64,000 nucleotides of DNA from Rhodococcus sp. (in: high G+C Gram-positive bacteria) (GTDB taxonomy: Bacteria; Actinomycetota; Actinomycetes; Mycobacteriales; Mycobacteriaceae). Positions within the stretch are counted from its first letter, which is position 1. Every line of letters starts with the position of its first letter. The notes beneath the pieces were generated by a model. That model saw only the letters and a list, made by a program, of their open reading frames with translations. It did no database searches and had not been told where the DNA came from. The stretch spans positions 62,001 to 126,000 of the forward strand of contig NZ_JAHFVG010000005.1 in assembly GCF_023264675.1 (NCBI RefSeq), read 5' to 3'. The position numbers and the translations under genes are program-made. Below are positions 7,808 through 15,219 of this stretch, one piece after another.

Positions 7808-8929
7808 TCACCGCGCGAGTACACGAAACCAGCCTGTCTCGTCGCTGGCGACGAAACCGTCGAGTTCGAGGACCGGCAACACCGAACGAACCTTGGCCAA
7901 CGGCAACGAGGCGCGCTCGGACAGTTCTCGTGGTGAAAGCGAACCCGATGCGGGCAGGGCTTCGTAGACGAGCAAAGCATTCGGGGACAGCGCATCGATT
8001 TCTCTGAACATCGACGGGCGGCCTTCCCCCAGATCGCCCACCGGACCCGATTCGGCAACGACGTCGTGCGCATCGGCGACCAACCTCGCTTCGCCGTCGC
8101 GAATCATGCGATGGCATCCTTTTGACGACGCGGATGTGACAGGACCCGGCACGGCCAACACCGGCCTGCCGAGCTTGTGTGCCCACGCCGCAGTGTTTCG
8201 AGCGCCGCTCCGCCAGCCGGCCTCCACGACGACGACCGATGATCCGATGCCCGCGACTATCCGGTTGCGCGCCAGGAAGCGATGTTTCGCCGGTGCGGTT
8301 CCCGGAGCGTATTCGCTGATGACGGCACCGTTGGCTGCGATTCGCTGCAGGAGCCTCGAATGGCCTGCCGGATAAGCCCGGTCGACTCCGCATGCCAGCA
8401 CCGCCACCGTCGTCCCACCGACACCGAGCGCCGCACGGTGAGCGGCAGCATCGATACCGAACGCACCTCCCGAAACGATGGTCCAGCCGTCGACCGACAG
8501 ATCGCCGGCGATCTCGGCAGTGACGTGTTCACCGTAGGCACTGGCAGCCCGTGTTCCGACGATCGAGACGGCACGATCGGTCAGATCGGCCACCGGTGCG
8601 CGTCCCAGAACCCAGAGCGCCAGCGGTGCACACTGATCGATGCCGATCGGCATCCCTGGGCCATCGAAGGCCAGAAAGCGCCACTGCGGCCAGTCGTCGT
8701 CGTCCGGCGTGACCAATCTTCCGCCCAGTTCGCCCACGAGATCGAGATCGGCCGACGCGGTGTCGATGTGCGAGCGCACTTGCAGTCTTTCCCCGAGCAC
8801 ACCGGCGACCAGTGCTGCCGCTGCTGCCTCCGGACCTTCTTTCGCCACGAATTCCGACAACGGACGATGCGGTCCCTGCGCAACGCGCGAGAGATAGGCC
8901 CACGCATGACGCCGCGTATGAAATGTCAT
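7808..8929 (-). CDS. dprA: DNA-processing protein DprA (Smf)
   Basis: A 373-residue Rossmann-fold protein that binds single-stranded DNA and loads RecA during transformation; in non-competent actinobacteria it probably serves recombination in general. The signature SIVGTRAASAYGEHVTAEIA and SGGAFGIDAAAHRAAL are in the central domain, and a winged-helix-like C-terminus (SLSPRELSERASLPLAKVRSV) follows. The ATG at 8929 shares its A with the comM stop (TGATG), indicating coupling; a GTG one codon upstream (8932) is an alternative. It follows comM and yraN as in most actinobacteria. Confidence 0.95.
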   Translation of the reverse strand: MTFHTRRHAWAYLSRVAQGPHRPLSEFVAKEGPEAAAAALVAGVLGERLQVRSHIDTASADLDLVGELGGRLVTPDDDDWPQWRFLAFDGPGMPIGIDQCAPLALWVLGRAPVADLTDRAVSIVGTRAASAYGEHVTAEIAGDLSVDGWTIVSGGAFGIDAAAHRAALGVGGTTVAVLACGVDRAYPAGHSRLLQRIAANGAVISEYAPGTAPAKHRFLARNRIVAGIGSSVVVVEAGWRSGARNTAAWAHKLGRPVLAVPGPVTSASSKGCHRMIRDGEARLVADAHDVVAESGPVGDLGEGRPSMFREIDALSPNALLVYEALPASGSLSPRELSERASLPLAKVRSVLPVLELDGFVASDETGWFRVLAR

Positions 8930-10437
8930 CACATCGCCCCTTTGTCACGGAAGTCCAGTGCGGCTCCGACCTCGTCGATTCCCGGAGCATCTCCCCCGGC
9001 CAGGTCGCTGAGAGTCCACGACACTCGAAGTGCTCTGTCGGCACCGCGTGCGGTGAGCGAACCGTTCTGCAGAGCTCGCTCCAGGGGTCGCAACGAATCG
9101 CGGGACAGCCGAAATCGTTGTCGCAGTGCGGGGCCGGGCACTTCCGCGTTCGTCTTCCATCCATATTCTCGCCATCGTTCGGCAGCCGCGTCTCGCGCGC
9201 CCGTCACTCGGGCGCGGACCTGGTCGGTGGTCTCGCCGACCTCGTCCGAGAGCGCGCCGGTCGCCGCCGAGACCATCGCGATACGGAGATCCACGCGATC
9301 GAGAAGCGGTCCCGACAACTTGCCGAGATACTTACGGCGTGCGGTGGGAGCGCAGACACAATCGGCGTTTCGCGCCGGCGCGCACGGGCACGGATTCGCT
9401 GCGAGTATCAATTGAAAACGAGCCGGATAGCGGGCGACGCCGTCTCGTCGGGCGATTCTGATCTCGCCGTCTTCGAGAGGTGTTCGCAAGGCCTCCAATA
9501 CCTTCGGTCCCATCTCAGCGCATTCGTCGAGGAAGAGCACCCCGCGATGAGCACGGCTGACCGCTCCCGGTTTCGCCATCCCCGTTCCGCCCCCGACCAT
9601 CGCGCTCACCGTCGTCGAATGATGCGGCGCAATGAACGGAGGCGACGAAATCAGCGGCTGATCCCCCGTCAACATCCCCGCCACCGAATGAATTGCCGTC
9701 ACCTCCAACGACTCAGCCTCCGTCAACGGCGGCAGAATCCCCGGAAGCCGCTGCGCCAGCATCGTTTTACCGATCCCAGGCGGCCCCGTCAACATGATGT
9801 GATGCGCCCCGGCTGCCGCAACCTCCAGCGCCCACCGAGCCTCCGACTGACCGACGACCTCACACATATCGGGATACCCCACATCATCACGCAAGGACAC
9901 CGGCACCGGAGAAGCCAGCACAGTGTCACCCCGAAGCCAATCCACCACCTCCGACAACGACACCGCCCCCAACACCTCGATCCCCTCCACCAACCCCGCC
10001 TCGGTCAACGACGCCATCGGCACCACGATCCGGCCCCATCCAGCACGTTTGACCGCCAGCACCGCAGGCAACACACCCCGCACCGCCCGCAACCGACCGT
10101 CCAACGCCAACTCACCGACGAAGATCGTCTTCGACAACGATCTCCGCGGAATCTGCTTGTCCGCATCCAGCACGGAAAGAGCAAGGGCGAGGTCGTACAC
10201 CGATCCCACCTTCGGCAGCGTGGCCGGCGACAACGCCAGGATCACCCGCGAATCCGGCCAACTACGCCCCGAATTGGTCACCGCCGCCTTCACTCGGTCC
10301 CGCGACTCGTTCAACGCCGTATCCGGCAGCCCCACCAGATGTACTCCCGGCAGCCCCCGACCGATGTCGGCCTCGATTTCCACGACCTGGCCGTCGACAC
10401 CGTTCACCGCCACCGAGAACGCACGCCCGAGCGCCAT
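8929..10437 (-). CDS. comM: ComM/YifB-family Mg-chelatase-like AAA+ ATPase
   Basis: A 502-residue AAA+ protein. ComM homologues are hexameric helicases that promote branch migration during integration of foreign DNA. The protein has an N-terminal Lon-protease-like S5 domain (GLPGVHLVGLPDTALNESRDRVKAA), Walker A TGPPGIGKTMLAQRLPG, Walker B VLFLDECAEM, the AANPCPC motif and a C-terminal Mg-chelatase domain. Its ATG shares a base with the yraN stop, and its stop shares one with the dprA start, giving a tightly coupled yraN-comM-dprA unit. It corresponds to Rv2897c. Confidence 0.95.
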   Translation of the reverse strand: MALGRAFSVAVNGVDGQVVEIEADIGRGLPGVHLVGLPDTALNESRDRVKAAVTNSGRSWPDSRVILALSPATLPKVGSVYDLALALSVLDADKQIPRRSLSKTIFVGELALDGRLRAVRGVLPAVLAVKRAGWGRIVVPMASLTEAGLVEGIEVLGAVSLSEVVDWLRGDTVLASPVPVSLRDDVGYPDMCEVVGQSEARWALEVAAAGAHHIMLTGPPGIGKTMLAQRLPGILPPLTEAESLEVTAIHSVAGMLTGDQPLISSPPFIAPHHSTTVSAMVGGGTGMAKPGAVSRAHRGVLFLDECAEMGPKVLEALRTPLEDGEIRIARRDGVARYPARFQLILAANPCPCAPARNADCVCAPTARRKYLGKLSGPLLDRVDLRIAMVSAATGALSDEVGETTDQVRARVTGARDAAAERWREYGWKTNAEVPGPALRQRFRLSRDSLRPLERALQNGSLTARGADRALRVSWTLSDLAGGDAPGIDEVGAALDFRDKGAM

Positions 10438-10790
10438 CAGAACACTCCACGCAGATGCGAGACCACCGGGTCGCCTTCACGCGTCATCAGAATTGCGACG
10501 ACGTCGAAACGTAATCGAACCCAAGGACTTCCGCGCTGATCCAACCACGCCAACGCCAACCGCCGAATTCGCTTCTGCTTCTCGTAGGTCACCGACTCCG
10601 CCGGAGTGCCGTATCCCGTACCCGACCGAGTCTTCACTTCCACGAACACCAGCACGTCCCCGTCGCGGGCGACGATGTCGAGCTCACCGTATCTGCACCG
10701 CCAATTGCGTTCGATCAACTCCATCCCACCCTCGACCAACTGCAACGCCGCCAACGCTTCGCCGCGCGCACCCAACTCCGAATTCGACAC
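10437..10790 (-). CDS. yraN: YraN family (UPF0102) nuclease-like protein
   Basis: A 117-residue protein of the UPF0102 family, which has an endonuclease-like fold. The family hallmarks are GARGEALAALQL near the N-terminus, RCRYGELDIVARDGDVLVFVEVKTR (an E/D-xn-ExK nuclease-like core) and KQKRIRRLALAWL. The exact substrate is unknown; the constant linkage to comM and dprA suggests DNA processing. GTG at 10790 is the likely start. The gene heads the coupled string leading to xerC. Confidence 0.93.
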   Translation of the reverse strand: MSNSELGARGEALAALQLVEGGMELIERNWRCRYGELDIVARDGDVLVFVEVKTRSGTGYGTPAESVTYEKQKRIRRLALAWLDQRGSPWVRLRFDVVAILMTREGDPVVSHLRGVF

Positions 10791-10895
10791 CGTCGCCCCC
10801 TGTGATCATCGGTCCGCCGACTGCCGAACCCGAGACCGACGATGCACCACACACGAGAACCCTTGAAGCAGACAAGTGCAGGTCGAAAAATCATC

Positions 10896-10923
10896 TGTGG
10901 ATGAATACATCTCCTGTGGAGAA
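10896..10923. promoter_or_regulatory. Pair of DnaA-box-like nonamers upstream of yraN
   Basis: TGTGGATGA at 10896-10904 and TGTGGAGAA at 10915-10923 (reverse TCATCCACA and TTCTCCACA) lie in the same direction 10 bases apart, 106-133 bases before the yraN GTG. The first fits the actinobacterial DnaA-box pattern fully; the second deviates at the third base. The rest of the 276-base gap 10791-11066 holds the lsr2 terminator and no convincing gene. Confidence 0.35.
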
Positions 10924-11016
10924 CTACCCGATTATTGCCGTCGAAGGCCCGAAAATGTCACACCCCTGTGCTTGCCGCCCAGCCCCACGACAAGATTCCA
11001 CACTTCAGACACGACA

Positions 11017-11044
11017 ATGCCCCCACCGCGGGCGGCAGGGGCAT
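11017..11044 (-). terminator. Hairpin downstream of the Lsr2 gene
   Basis: ATGCCCC at 11017-11023 pairs with GGGGCAT at 11038-11044 around a G/C-rich loop, 22 bases past the lsr2 stop. There is no T-run. It is a plausible terminator for the monocistronic lsr2 paralogue. Confidence 0.5.
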
Positions 11045-11066
11045 CGAAAGAAATGGTAACCGGGGG

Positions 11067-11405
11067 TCAGTGCGCCGCCTCGTACGCCGTCTGCACATCC
11101 TGACTGATACGACCGCGGGCACTCACGTCGTGACCGTTCTCCCTCGCCCACGTACGAATGTCCTGCAGGTCAGCCTTCCCCCGTGCCGTACCCGCCGTCG
11201 CCTTGCGAGCCTTACGTCCCGACACTTTCTCGGCATGCTCGATCCAGAAGGCCAACTGCTCGTGCAATTCGTTCGCATGCTTCAGGTTCAAGTCGATTCG
11301 ATACTGATTACCACCGATCCCGAATTCGATGGTCTCCCCCTGCCCTTCTTTGATGACGGAGCCGTCGACGTCATCGATCATTTGGACGAGAGTCTTGCGC
11401 GCCAT
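11067..11405 (-). CDS. Lsr2-family nucleoid-associated protein (paralogue)
   Basis: A 112-residue xenogeneic silencer of the Lsr2 family, the actinobacterial counterpart of H-NS. It oligomerises through an N-terminal beta/helix domain (ARKTLVQMIDDVDGS..., about 1-60) and binds the minor groove of AT-rich DNA through a C-terminal domain with the AT-hook-like RGR (Arg97-Gly98-Arg99) in NGHDVSARGRIS. A basic linker lies between. The frame is open upstream, but MARKTLVQ at 11405 is the family start and has GAGG 8 bases before it. In relatives the main lsr2 lies near clpC/lysS, so this is probably a second copy; that is from memory. Its own leader is AT-rich, which hints at autoregulation. Confidence 0.9.
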   Translation of the reverse strand: MARKTLVQMIDDVDGSVIKEGQGETIEFGIGGNQYRIDLNLKHANELHEQLAFWIEHAEKVSGRKARKATAGTARGKADLQDIRTWARENGHDVSARGRISQDVQTAYEAAH

Positions 11406-11604
11406 GTCCGAACCTCTAACAGTGAAGGGAATACCTATGATTAAGTCTTTTCTACCACCAGAAAGGCGCCGAACACAAAGAATCATCAAATCCACAGCCA
11501 CGTTTCAGGAAAGAAAGAAACCATTTCCGCAACCTGAAAGAGGTTCGCATTTCGAAAATTACTGTGGCTCCGATCAATTCGACAGTAATAGACGCTGCCG
11601 AAGC
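11406..11604 (-). promoter_or_regulatory. AT-rich leader region of the Lsr2 paralogue
   Basis: This 200-base stretch is clearly poorer in G+C than its surroundings, with A-rich runs such as AAGAAAGAAACC and sequences like ATGATTAAGTCTTTTC. No reading frame in it looks coding. It should contain the lsr2 promoter; a TATTCC-like -10 is possible near 11430. AT-rich DNA is the preferred target of Lsr2 proteins. Confidence 0.5.
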
Positions 11605-11763
11605 TCATTGCTGCAGAATCGCCCACAGCACCTGCCCGATCACCAGACATACCGCCGCCGCGCCGATCAACTGCGCGCACATCACCAGATTTCGCCGCGA
11701 CCGTCGTCTTCCGATGACGTATACAGCGACAGCGACCAACAACAACCACAACGTAGGCGACAT
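11605..11763 (-). CDS. Small two-helix membrane protein
   Basis: A 52-residue open frame starting MSPTLWLLLVAVAVYVIG, a hydrophobic helix, then a basic loop GRRRSRRN and a second hydrophobic helix MCAQLIGAAAVCLVIG. The charge pattern suggests both ends outside and the loop in the cytoplasm. It starts 8 bases after the DUF2469 stop with GAGTAGAG upstream, so it probably trails that gene. No family is recognised. The hydrophobic design and tight spacing favour a real gene, though such short frames can be chance. Confidence 0.5.
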   Translation of the reverse strand: MSPTLWLLLVAVAVYVIGRRRSRRNLVMCAQLIGAAAVCLVIGQVLWAILQQ

Positions 11764-11771
11764 CGGTCGCT

Positions 11772-12077
11772 CTACTCGGGCAGGCGAAGATCGGGCTTTT
11801 CGAGCTCTTCGATGTTGACGTCCTTGAACGTGATCACCCGCACGTGCTTGACGAAGCGCGCGGGACGGTACATGTCCCACACCCACGCGTCGGACATTCG
11901 CAGCTCGAAATAGATCTCACCGTCCGCGTTGTGCGGAATGAGTTCGACAGAATTGGCCAGGTAGAACCGTCGTTCGGTCTCCACGACATAGTTGAACTGT
12001 CCGACGATGTCCCGGTACTCCCGGTACAGCGAGAGTTCCATCTCGGTTTCGTACTTTTCGAGATCTTCGGCACTCAT
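11772..12077 (-). CDS. DUF2469 family protein
   Basis: A 101-residue acidic protein (MSAEDLEKYETEMELSLYRE) conserved between rnhB and its downstream neighbours across actinobacteria (Rv2901c in M. tuberculosis). No biochemical function is established to my knowledge. The sequence is rich in aromatic and acidic residues (EREYRDIV-like, YFELRMSDAWVWDMYRPARF), suggesting a compact cytoplasmic fold. It follows rnhB by 41 bases and is probably co-transcribed with lepB-rnhB. Confidence 0.9.
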   Translation of the reverse strand: MSAEDLEKYETEMELSLYREYRDIVGQFNYVVETERRFYLANSVELIPHNADGEIYFELRMSDAWVWDMYRPARFVKHVRVITFKDVNIEELEKPDLRLPE

Positions 12078-12118
12078 CGGTTTCTACTCATCCTCTTCTT
12101 TGCGGGCATGAACGACAA

Positions 12119-12859
12119 TCATTGCGCACTGCGATCCTCGCAGTCCATTCTTCCCAAGACCGATGCCACCACATCAGTTTTTCCCGCTGCCGCCGCCGAG
12201 ACGTTGGCATACGACATTCGATGCTCGACGCACGGTCCCAATTCGATCATGGCCGCGGCATGAATCTTGGTGCTGTACCCCTTGTGCATGGCGAATCCGT
12301 AGCCGGGAAAACGGCCATCCATCTCCACCATGACGCGGTCCCGCGACACCTTGGCAAGCACACTCGCCGCCGCGATGCACGCTGCAGTCGCGTCGCCGCC
12401 GATCACCGGCAGTGACGGCGCAGGCAACCCCGGCACCCTGAACCCATCGGTCAGGACGTAACCGGGCGTCGTGCCGAGCCCGGCCACCGCACGCCGCATC
12501 CCCTCGATGTTCGCAACGTGCACGCCGATGCGGTCGATTTCCTCCGCCTCGATGAACACCACGCTCCAGGCAACGGCCAGCCTCTTGATCTTGGGGAACA
12601 GTTCTTCTCGCCGGCGTTCGGTGAGCTTCTTCGAGTCGTCGAGGTCGGCCAACGACGCATAAGGCTTCGGTCCGAGGATGCAGGCAGCCACGGTCAGCGG
12701 ACCGGCACACGCGCCTCTGCCTGCCTCGTCGACGCCCGCCACGGGTCCGAGTCCGTTCCGATCGAGAGCCGACTCCATCGTCCGCAGACCCGAGGATCTG
12801 CGGATGACGGGACGCGGCGGCCACGGCGGGCGACCGCGTGAACGGCTTGTACTGACCAT
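12119..12859 (-). CDS. rnhB: Ribonuclease HII
   Basis: A 246-residue ribonuclease that removes ribonucleotides from DNA-RNA hybrids. The active-site strand [14 protein letters not shown], the aspartate in [11 protein letters not shown] and the motif [14 protein letters not shown] are all present. The start at 12859 keeps the N-terminal stretch [20 protein letters not shown], which resembles the remembered start of the mycobacterial protein; an internal ATG in that stretch (MESALDRNG) is an alternative. It lies 29 bases after lepB, probably in one transcript with lepB and the DUF2469 gene. Confidence 0.95.
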   Translation of the reverse strand: MVSTSRSRGRPPWPPRPVIRRSSGLRTMESALDRNGLGPVAGVDEAGRGACAGPLTVAACILGPKPYASLADLDDSKKLTERRREELFPKIKRLAVAWSVVFIEAEEIDRIGVHVANIEGMRRAVAGLGTTPGYVLTDGFRVPGLPAPSLPVIGGDATAACIAAASVLAKVSRDRVMVEMDGRFPGYGFAMHKGYSTKIHAAAMIELGPCVEHRMSYANVSAAAAGKTDVVASVLGRMDCEDRSAQ

Positions 12860-12888
12860 CGGAACTACTCAGCTCATCGATTCCGTGA

Positions 12889-13671
12889 CTACTGACCCTG
12901 GATGTTCGGTGAATCGATCGATCCCCACCGCGACGGCGGCAGAGCAATCAGGAACGCCTTGCCGATGACGTTGTCCACCGGGACGGTTCCGGTCAACTCG
13001 TCGGACACATGGAAACGTGAATCCGCGGAGTTGCTTCGGTTGTCGCCCATCACCCAGATATTTCCTTCCGGAACGGTGACCGGCGCGAAGCATCGTCCCG
13101 ATTTCAGTTCCGTGTCACACGTCAACGTCCCTGGCGTGAACGGAAAGTCCATCGTGATGTACGGCTCGTCGAGTGGCTTGCCGTCCACCAGAACCCGCCC
13201 CTGATCGTCGCAGCATTCGACCGTCTGGCCACCGATGGCGATTACCCGCTTGACCAGGTCGTTCTCGTCGGGTGCCACGACGCCGATGAGCGATCCGATC
13301 TCCTGCGCGCCTCGAACGACGGTGTTGGACGATCGCGTCGAGACGAACTCGCTGTTCCACGAATCCGGACCACGGAACACGACGACATCGCCGGGCTTCG
13401 GTTCACCGAACCGATATCCGATCTTCTCCACGACGATTCGGTCTCCGGTACATCCGGCGCAACCGTGCAAAGTCGGTTCCATCGATTCCGATGGAATCAG
13501 ATACACCCGGGCGACGAACGTCTGCAGAAGAAAGCTCAGAAGCAGCGCGACGATGATCAGAATAGGCAGTTCACGCCAGAAAGACCGCTGCTTCTTCTCG
13601 CGCGGTTTTCGCTTCGGATCGTCTGCGTTCGAGTCGGACCGATCGGAAGGATCCTGCGGGGAATCTGACAC
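12889..13671 (-). CDS. lepB: Signal peptidase I
   Basis: A 260-residue membrane-anchored serine/lysine protease that removes Sec and Tat signal peptides outside the cytoplasmic membrane. A basic, charged N-terminus (about 1-30) precedes one transmembrane helix (about 34-55). The catalytic Ser63 is in IPSESMEPTL and the general-base Lys141 in NDLVKRVIAI; box E GDNRSNSADSR follows. The HGCAGCTGDR insert after the serine box contains two cysteines that could form a disulphide. The start is GTG at 13671 with no obvious Shine-Dalgarno. It is separated from rplS by a strong terminator. Confidence 0.95.
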   Translation of the reverse strand: MSDSPQDPSDRSDSNADDPKRKPREKKQRSFWRELPILIIVALLLSFLLQTFVARVYLIPSESMEPTLHGCAGCTGDRIVVEKIGYRFGEPKPGDVVVFRGPDSWNSEFVSTRSSNTVVRGAQEIGSLIGVVAPDENDLVKRVIAIGGQTVECCDDQGRVLVDGKPLDEPYITMDFPFTPGTLTCDTELKSGRCFAPVTVPEGNIWVMGDNRSNSADSRFHVSDELTGTVPVDNVIGKAFLIALPPSRWGSIDSPNIQGQ

Positions 13672-13755
13672 CGCACCAGATTAGCCGCACATCGGTCGAG
13701 TCATGGACAGCGCACCGTATCGACGCGCCCGGTCGTCGGACCCGAATACGACGAA

Positions 13756-13790
13756 AGCGCCGCACCGCCCAAAACGGGCGATGCGGCGCT
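13756..13790 (-). terminator. Terminator downstream of rplS
   Basis: AGCGCCGCACCGCCC and CGGGCGATGCGGCGCT form a long stem with an internal mismatch around an AAAA loop. It lies 25 bases past the rplS stop and 84 bases before lepB, so it should end the rplS transcript. Confidence 0.75.
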
Positions 13791-13814
13791 GTTCGAAAAC
13801 GTGGAACGCTACAG

Positions 13815-14156
13815 TCAGCGCTTCTCCTTGATCTTGGCCTTCTTGCCACGCAGATCGCGGAGGTAGTACAGCTTCGCGCGACGAACGTCACCGCGAGTGA
13901 GAACGTCGATCTCGGCAATGTTCGGGCTGTGGACCGGGAAGGTGCGCTCGACACCGACGCCGAACGAGACCTTACGAACGGTGAACGTCTCACGGACGCC
14001 ACCACCCTGGCGACGAATGACGACGCCCTTGAAGATCTGCACGCGCTCTTTCGAGCCTTCGATAACCTTGACGTGCACGTTGAGCGTGTCGCCAGGGCGG
14101 AAATCAGGAATGTCGCTACGGAGCGACTGCTTGTCCAAGAAGTCCAAAGTGTTCAT
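13815..14156 (-). CDS. rplS: 50S ribosomal protein L19
   Basis: A 113-residue L19, located at the 30S-50S interface. The start [24 protein letters not shown] is typical, as are [25 protein letters not shown] and the C-terminal basic tail KKAKIKEKR. The frame is open 22 codons upstream, but those do not fit L19. The gene is monocistronic: promoter at 14276-14309 and terminator right after it. In many bacteria rplS follows trmD; here, as in mycobacteria, it is separated from that operon by a few kb. Confidence 0.97.
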   Translation of the reverse strand: MNTLDFLDKQSLRSDIPDFRPGDTLNVHVKVIEGSKERVQIFKGVVIRRQGGGVRETFTVRKVSFGVGVERTFPVHSPNIAEIDVLTRGDVRRAKLYYLRDLRGKKAKIKEKR

Positions 14157-14275
14157 CGGTGGGGCCATCCTTGCGTTCTTCGCACGAGTAGAGGAACCGA
14201 GCGGCACCGTGTGTGACACCACGGAACTCGGCTGGTTCGTACTCCGATTAGGTCTGTGCCTGGTACAGGCAACCC

Positions 14276-14309
14276 GCCTATTGTGCCAGACGGTCCACCC
14301 AGTTGTGAA
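14276..14309 (-). promoter_or_regulatory. rplS promoter with 17-base core shared with rpsP
   Basis: On the minus strand TTCACA (14304-14309), an 18-base spacer and CACAAT (14280-14285) give a good -35/-10 pair about 125 bases before the rplS start. The core GCCTATTGTGCCAGACG (plus strand, 14276-14292) recurs exactly upstream of rpsP. Confidence 0.6.
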
Positions 14310-14327
14310 ATCGCTCGATCCGAGGTC

Positions 14328-15158
14328 TCAGTCCACGGGAACAGGCGCCGCAGCAGGCTGCACTGTTCGGTCGAGCACATCCTCCGTTGCCGAGACGGCG
14401 TGGTCGATGCTGGGCTTACCCGCGATCAGGTCCTGAAGATAGATCTTGGCGCGAACGGCAGGTCGCCTCACGTTGCGCTCCCGCCGCAACGCGCGATCCA
14501 TCGTCTTCGGATGCGAGGTGTATCGCCAGCGAGCCCACGGTGCTCCTGGCCTGGACAACCGCACGGCGCCGATGAGCAGAATCGGTGCGAAAAACAGTCC
14601 GATCAGGCCGGTCCAGATTTTTCCCTTGGCCAGCACGACGGCGCACACAGCGAGGTGAAGGAGGGCAAGCGCGGCGAACCCGACGCGGGCCCAGGTATCG
14701 GGCGCATGCCTGATGTCGGTGACATTCAGTAACTCGAGCGGATGGAACCCGAGAAGTAGGAGTCCGGTTGCTGCGATTGCGGCGAAGACCGCATCGACCG
14801 ATGTTCGCCCCTGCTCCGCCCAGTACACGTCCTTCAGGTAGAAAATCAGCGCGAACTCGTCGAGCACGAGCGCTGCACCGATGCCGAACAGTGCTGCCAG
14901 AACAGCACCGGTCTCGCGTGATCCGTCCTCGTAGACCGCTATCAACGATATTCCGGACACGAGCATCAACACGATGCCGAACACGACGTGGTGAATGTGC
15001 TGACCGCCGGGAGTGACGTTGCCGGGCCACCATTTCACCTGGTCACGAATCATTCTGACGCTCAACCGGATCAGCACGAAGCCTGCGAGGAACCCGAGCA
15101 GGAAGCACAGCAACGGTAGGTGCCCGCGTTCGATGATCTCGTGGTTCAACCACCTCAC
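14328..15158 (-). CDS. Conserved integral membrane protein of unknown function
   Basis: A 276-residue protein with about six hydrophobic segments: around residues 16-36, 57-77, 84-108, 120-142, 155-178 and 184-200. It ends in a basic cytoplasmic tail (RRERNVRRPAVRAKIYLQDL) and a Pro/Ala-rich end. Two features stand out: GGQHIHHVVFGIVLML at the second helix, with three histidines, and DEFALIFYLKDVYW between helices, with acidic and aromatic residues. These could bind a metal or act catalytically, but I do not recognise the family. The start is GTG at 15158. It lies between tex and rplS without clear operon ties. Confidence 0.75.
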   Translation of the reverse strand: MRWLNHEIIERGHLPLLCFLLGFLAGFVLIRLSVRMIRDQVKWWPGNVTPGGQHIHHVVFGIVLMLVSGISLIAVYEDGSRETGAVLAALFGIGAALVLDEFALIFYLKDVYWAEQGRTSVDAVFAAIAATGLLLLGFHPLELLNVTDIRHAPDTWARVGFAALALLHLAVCAVVLAKGKIWTGLIGLFFAPILLIGAVRLSRPGAPWARWRYTSHPKTMDRALRRERNVRRPAVRAKIYLQDLIAGKPSIDHAVSATEDVLDRTVQPAAAPVPVD

Positions 15159-15219
15159 GCCGGGCGACCCTTCTCGAATGTGCGCTTGCTCGGTTCATCC
15201 TCGCCGAACCAGCGCGACG

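Noticed and set aside
8812-10539. Long plus-strand open frame of 575 codons opposite comM and dprA
   Set aside because: It is antisense to two well-supported genes, has an Arg/His/Pro-biased composition with no domain, and arises from high GC in the third positions of the true genes.
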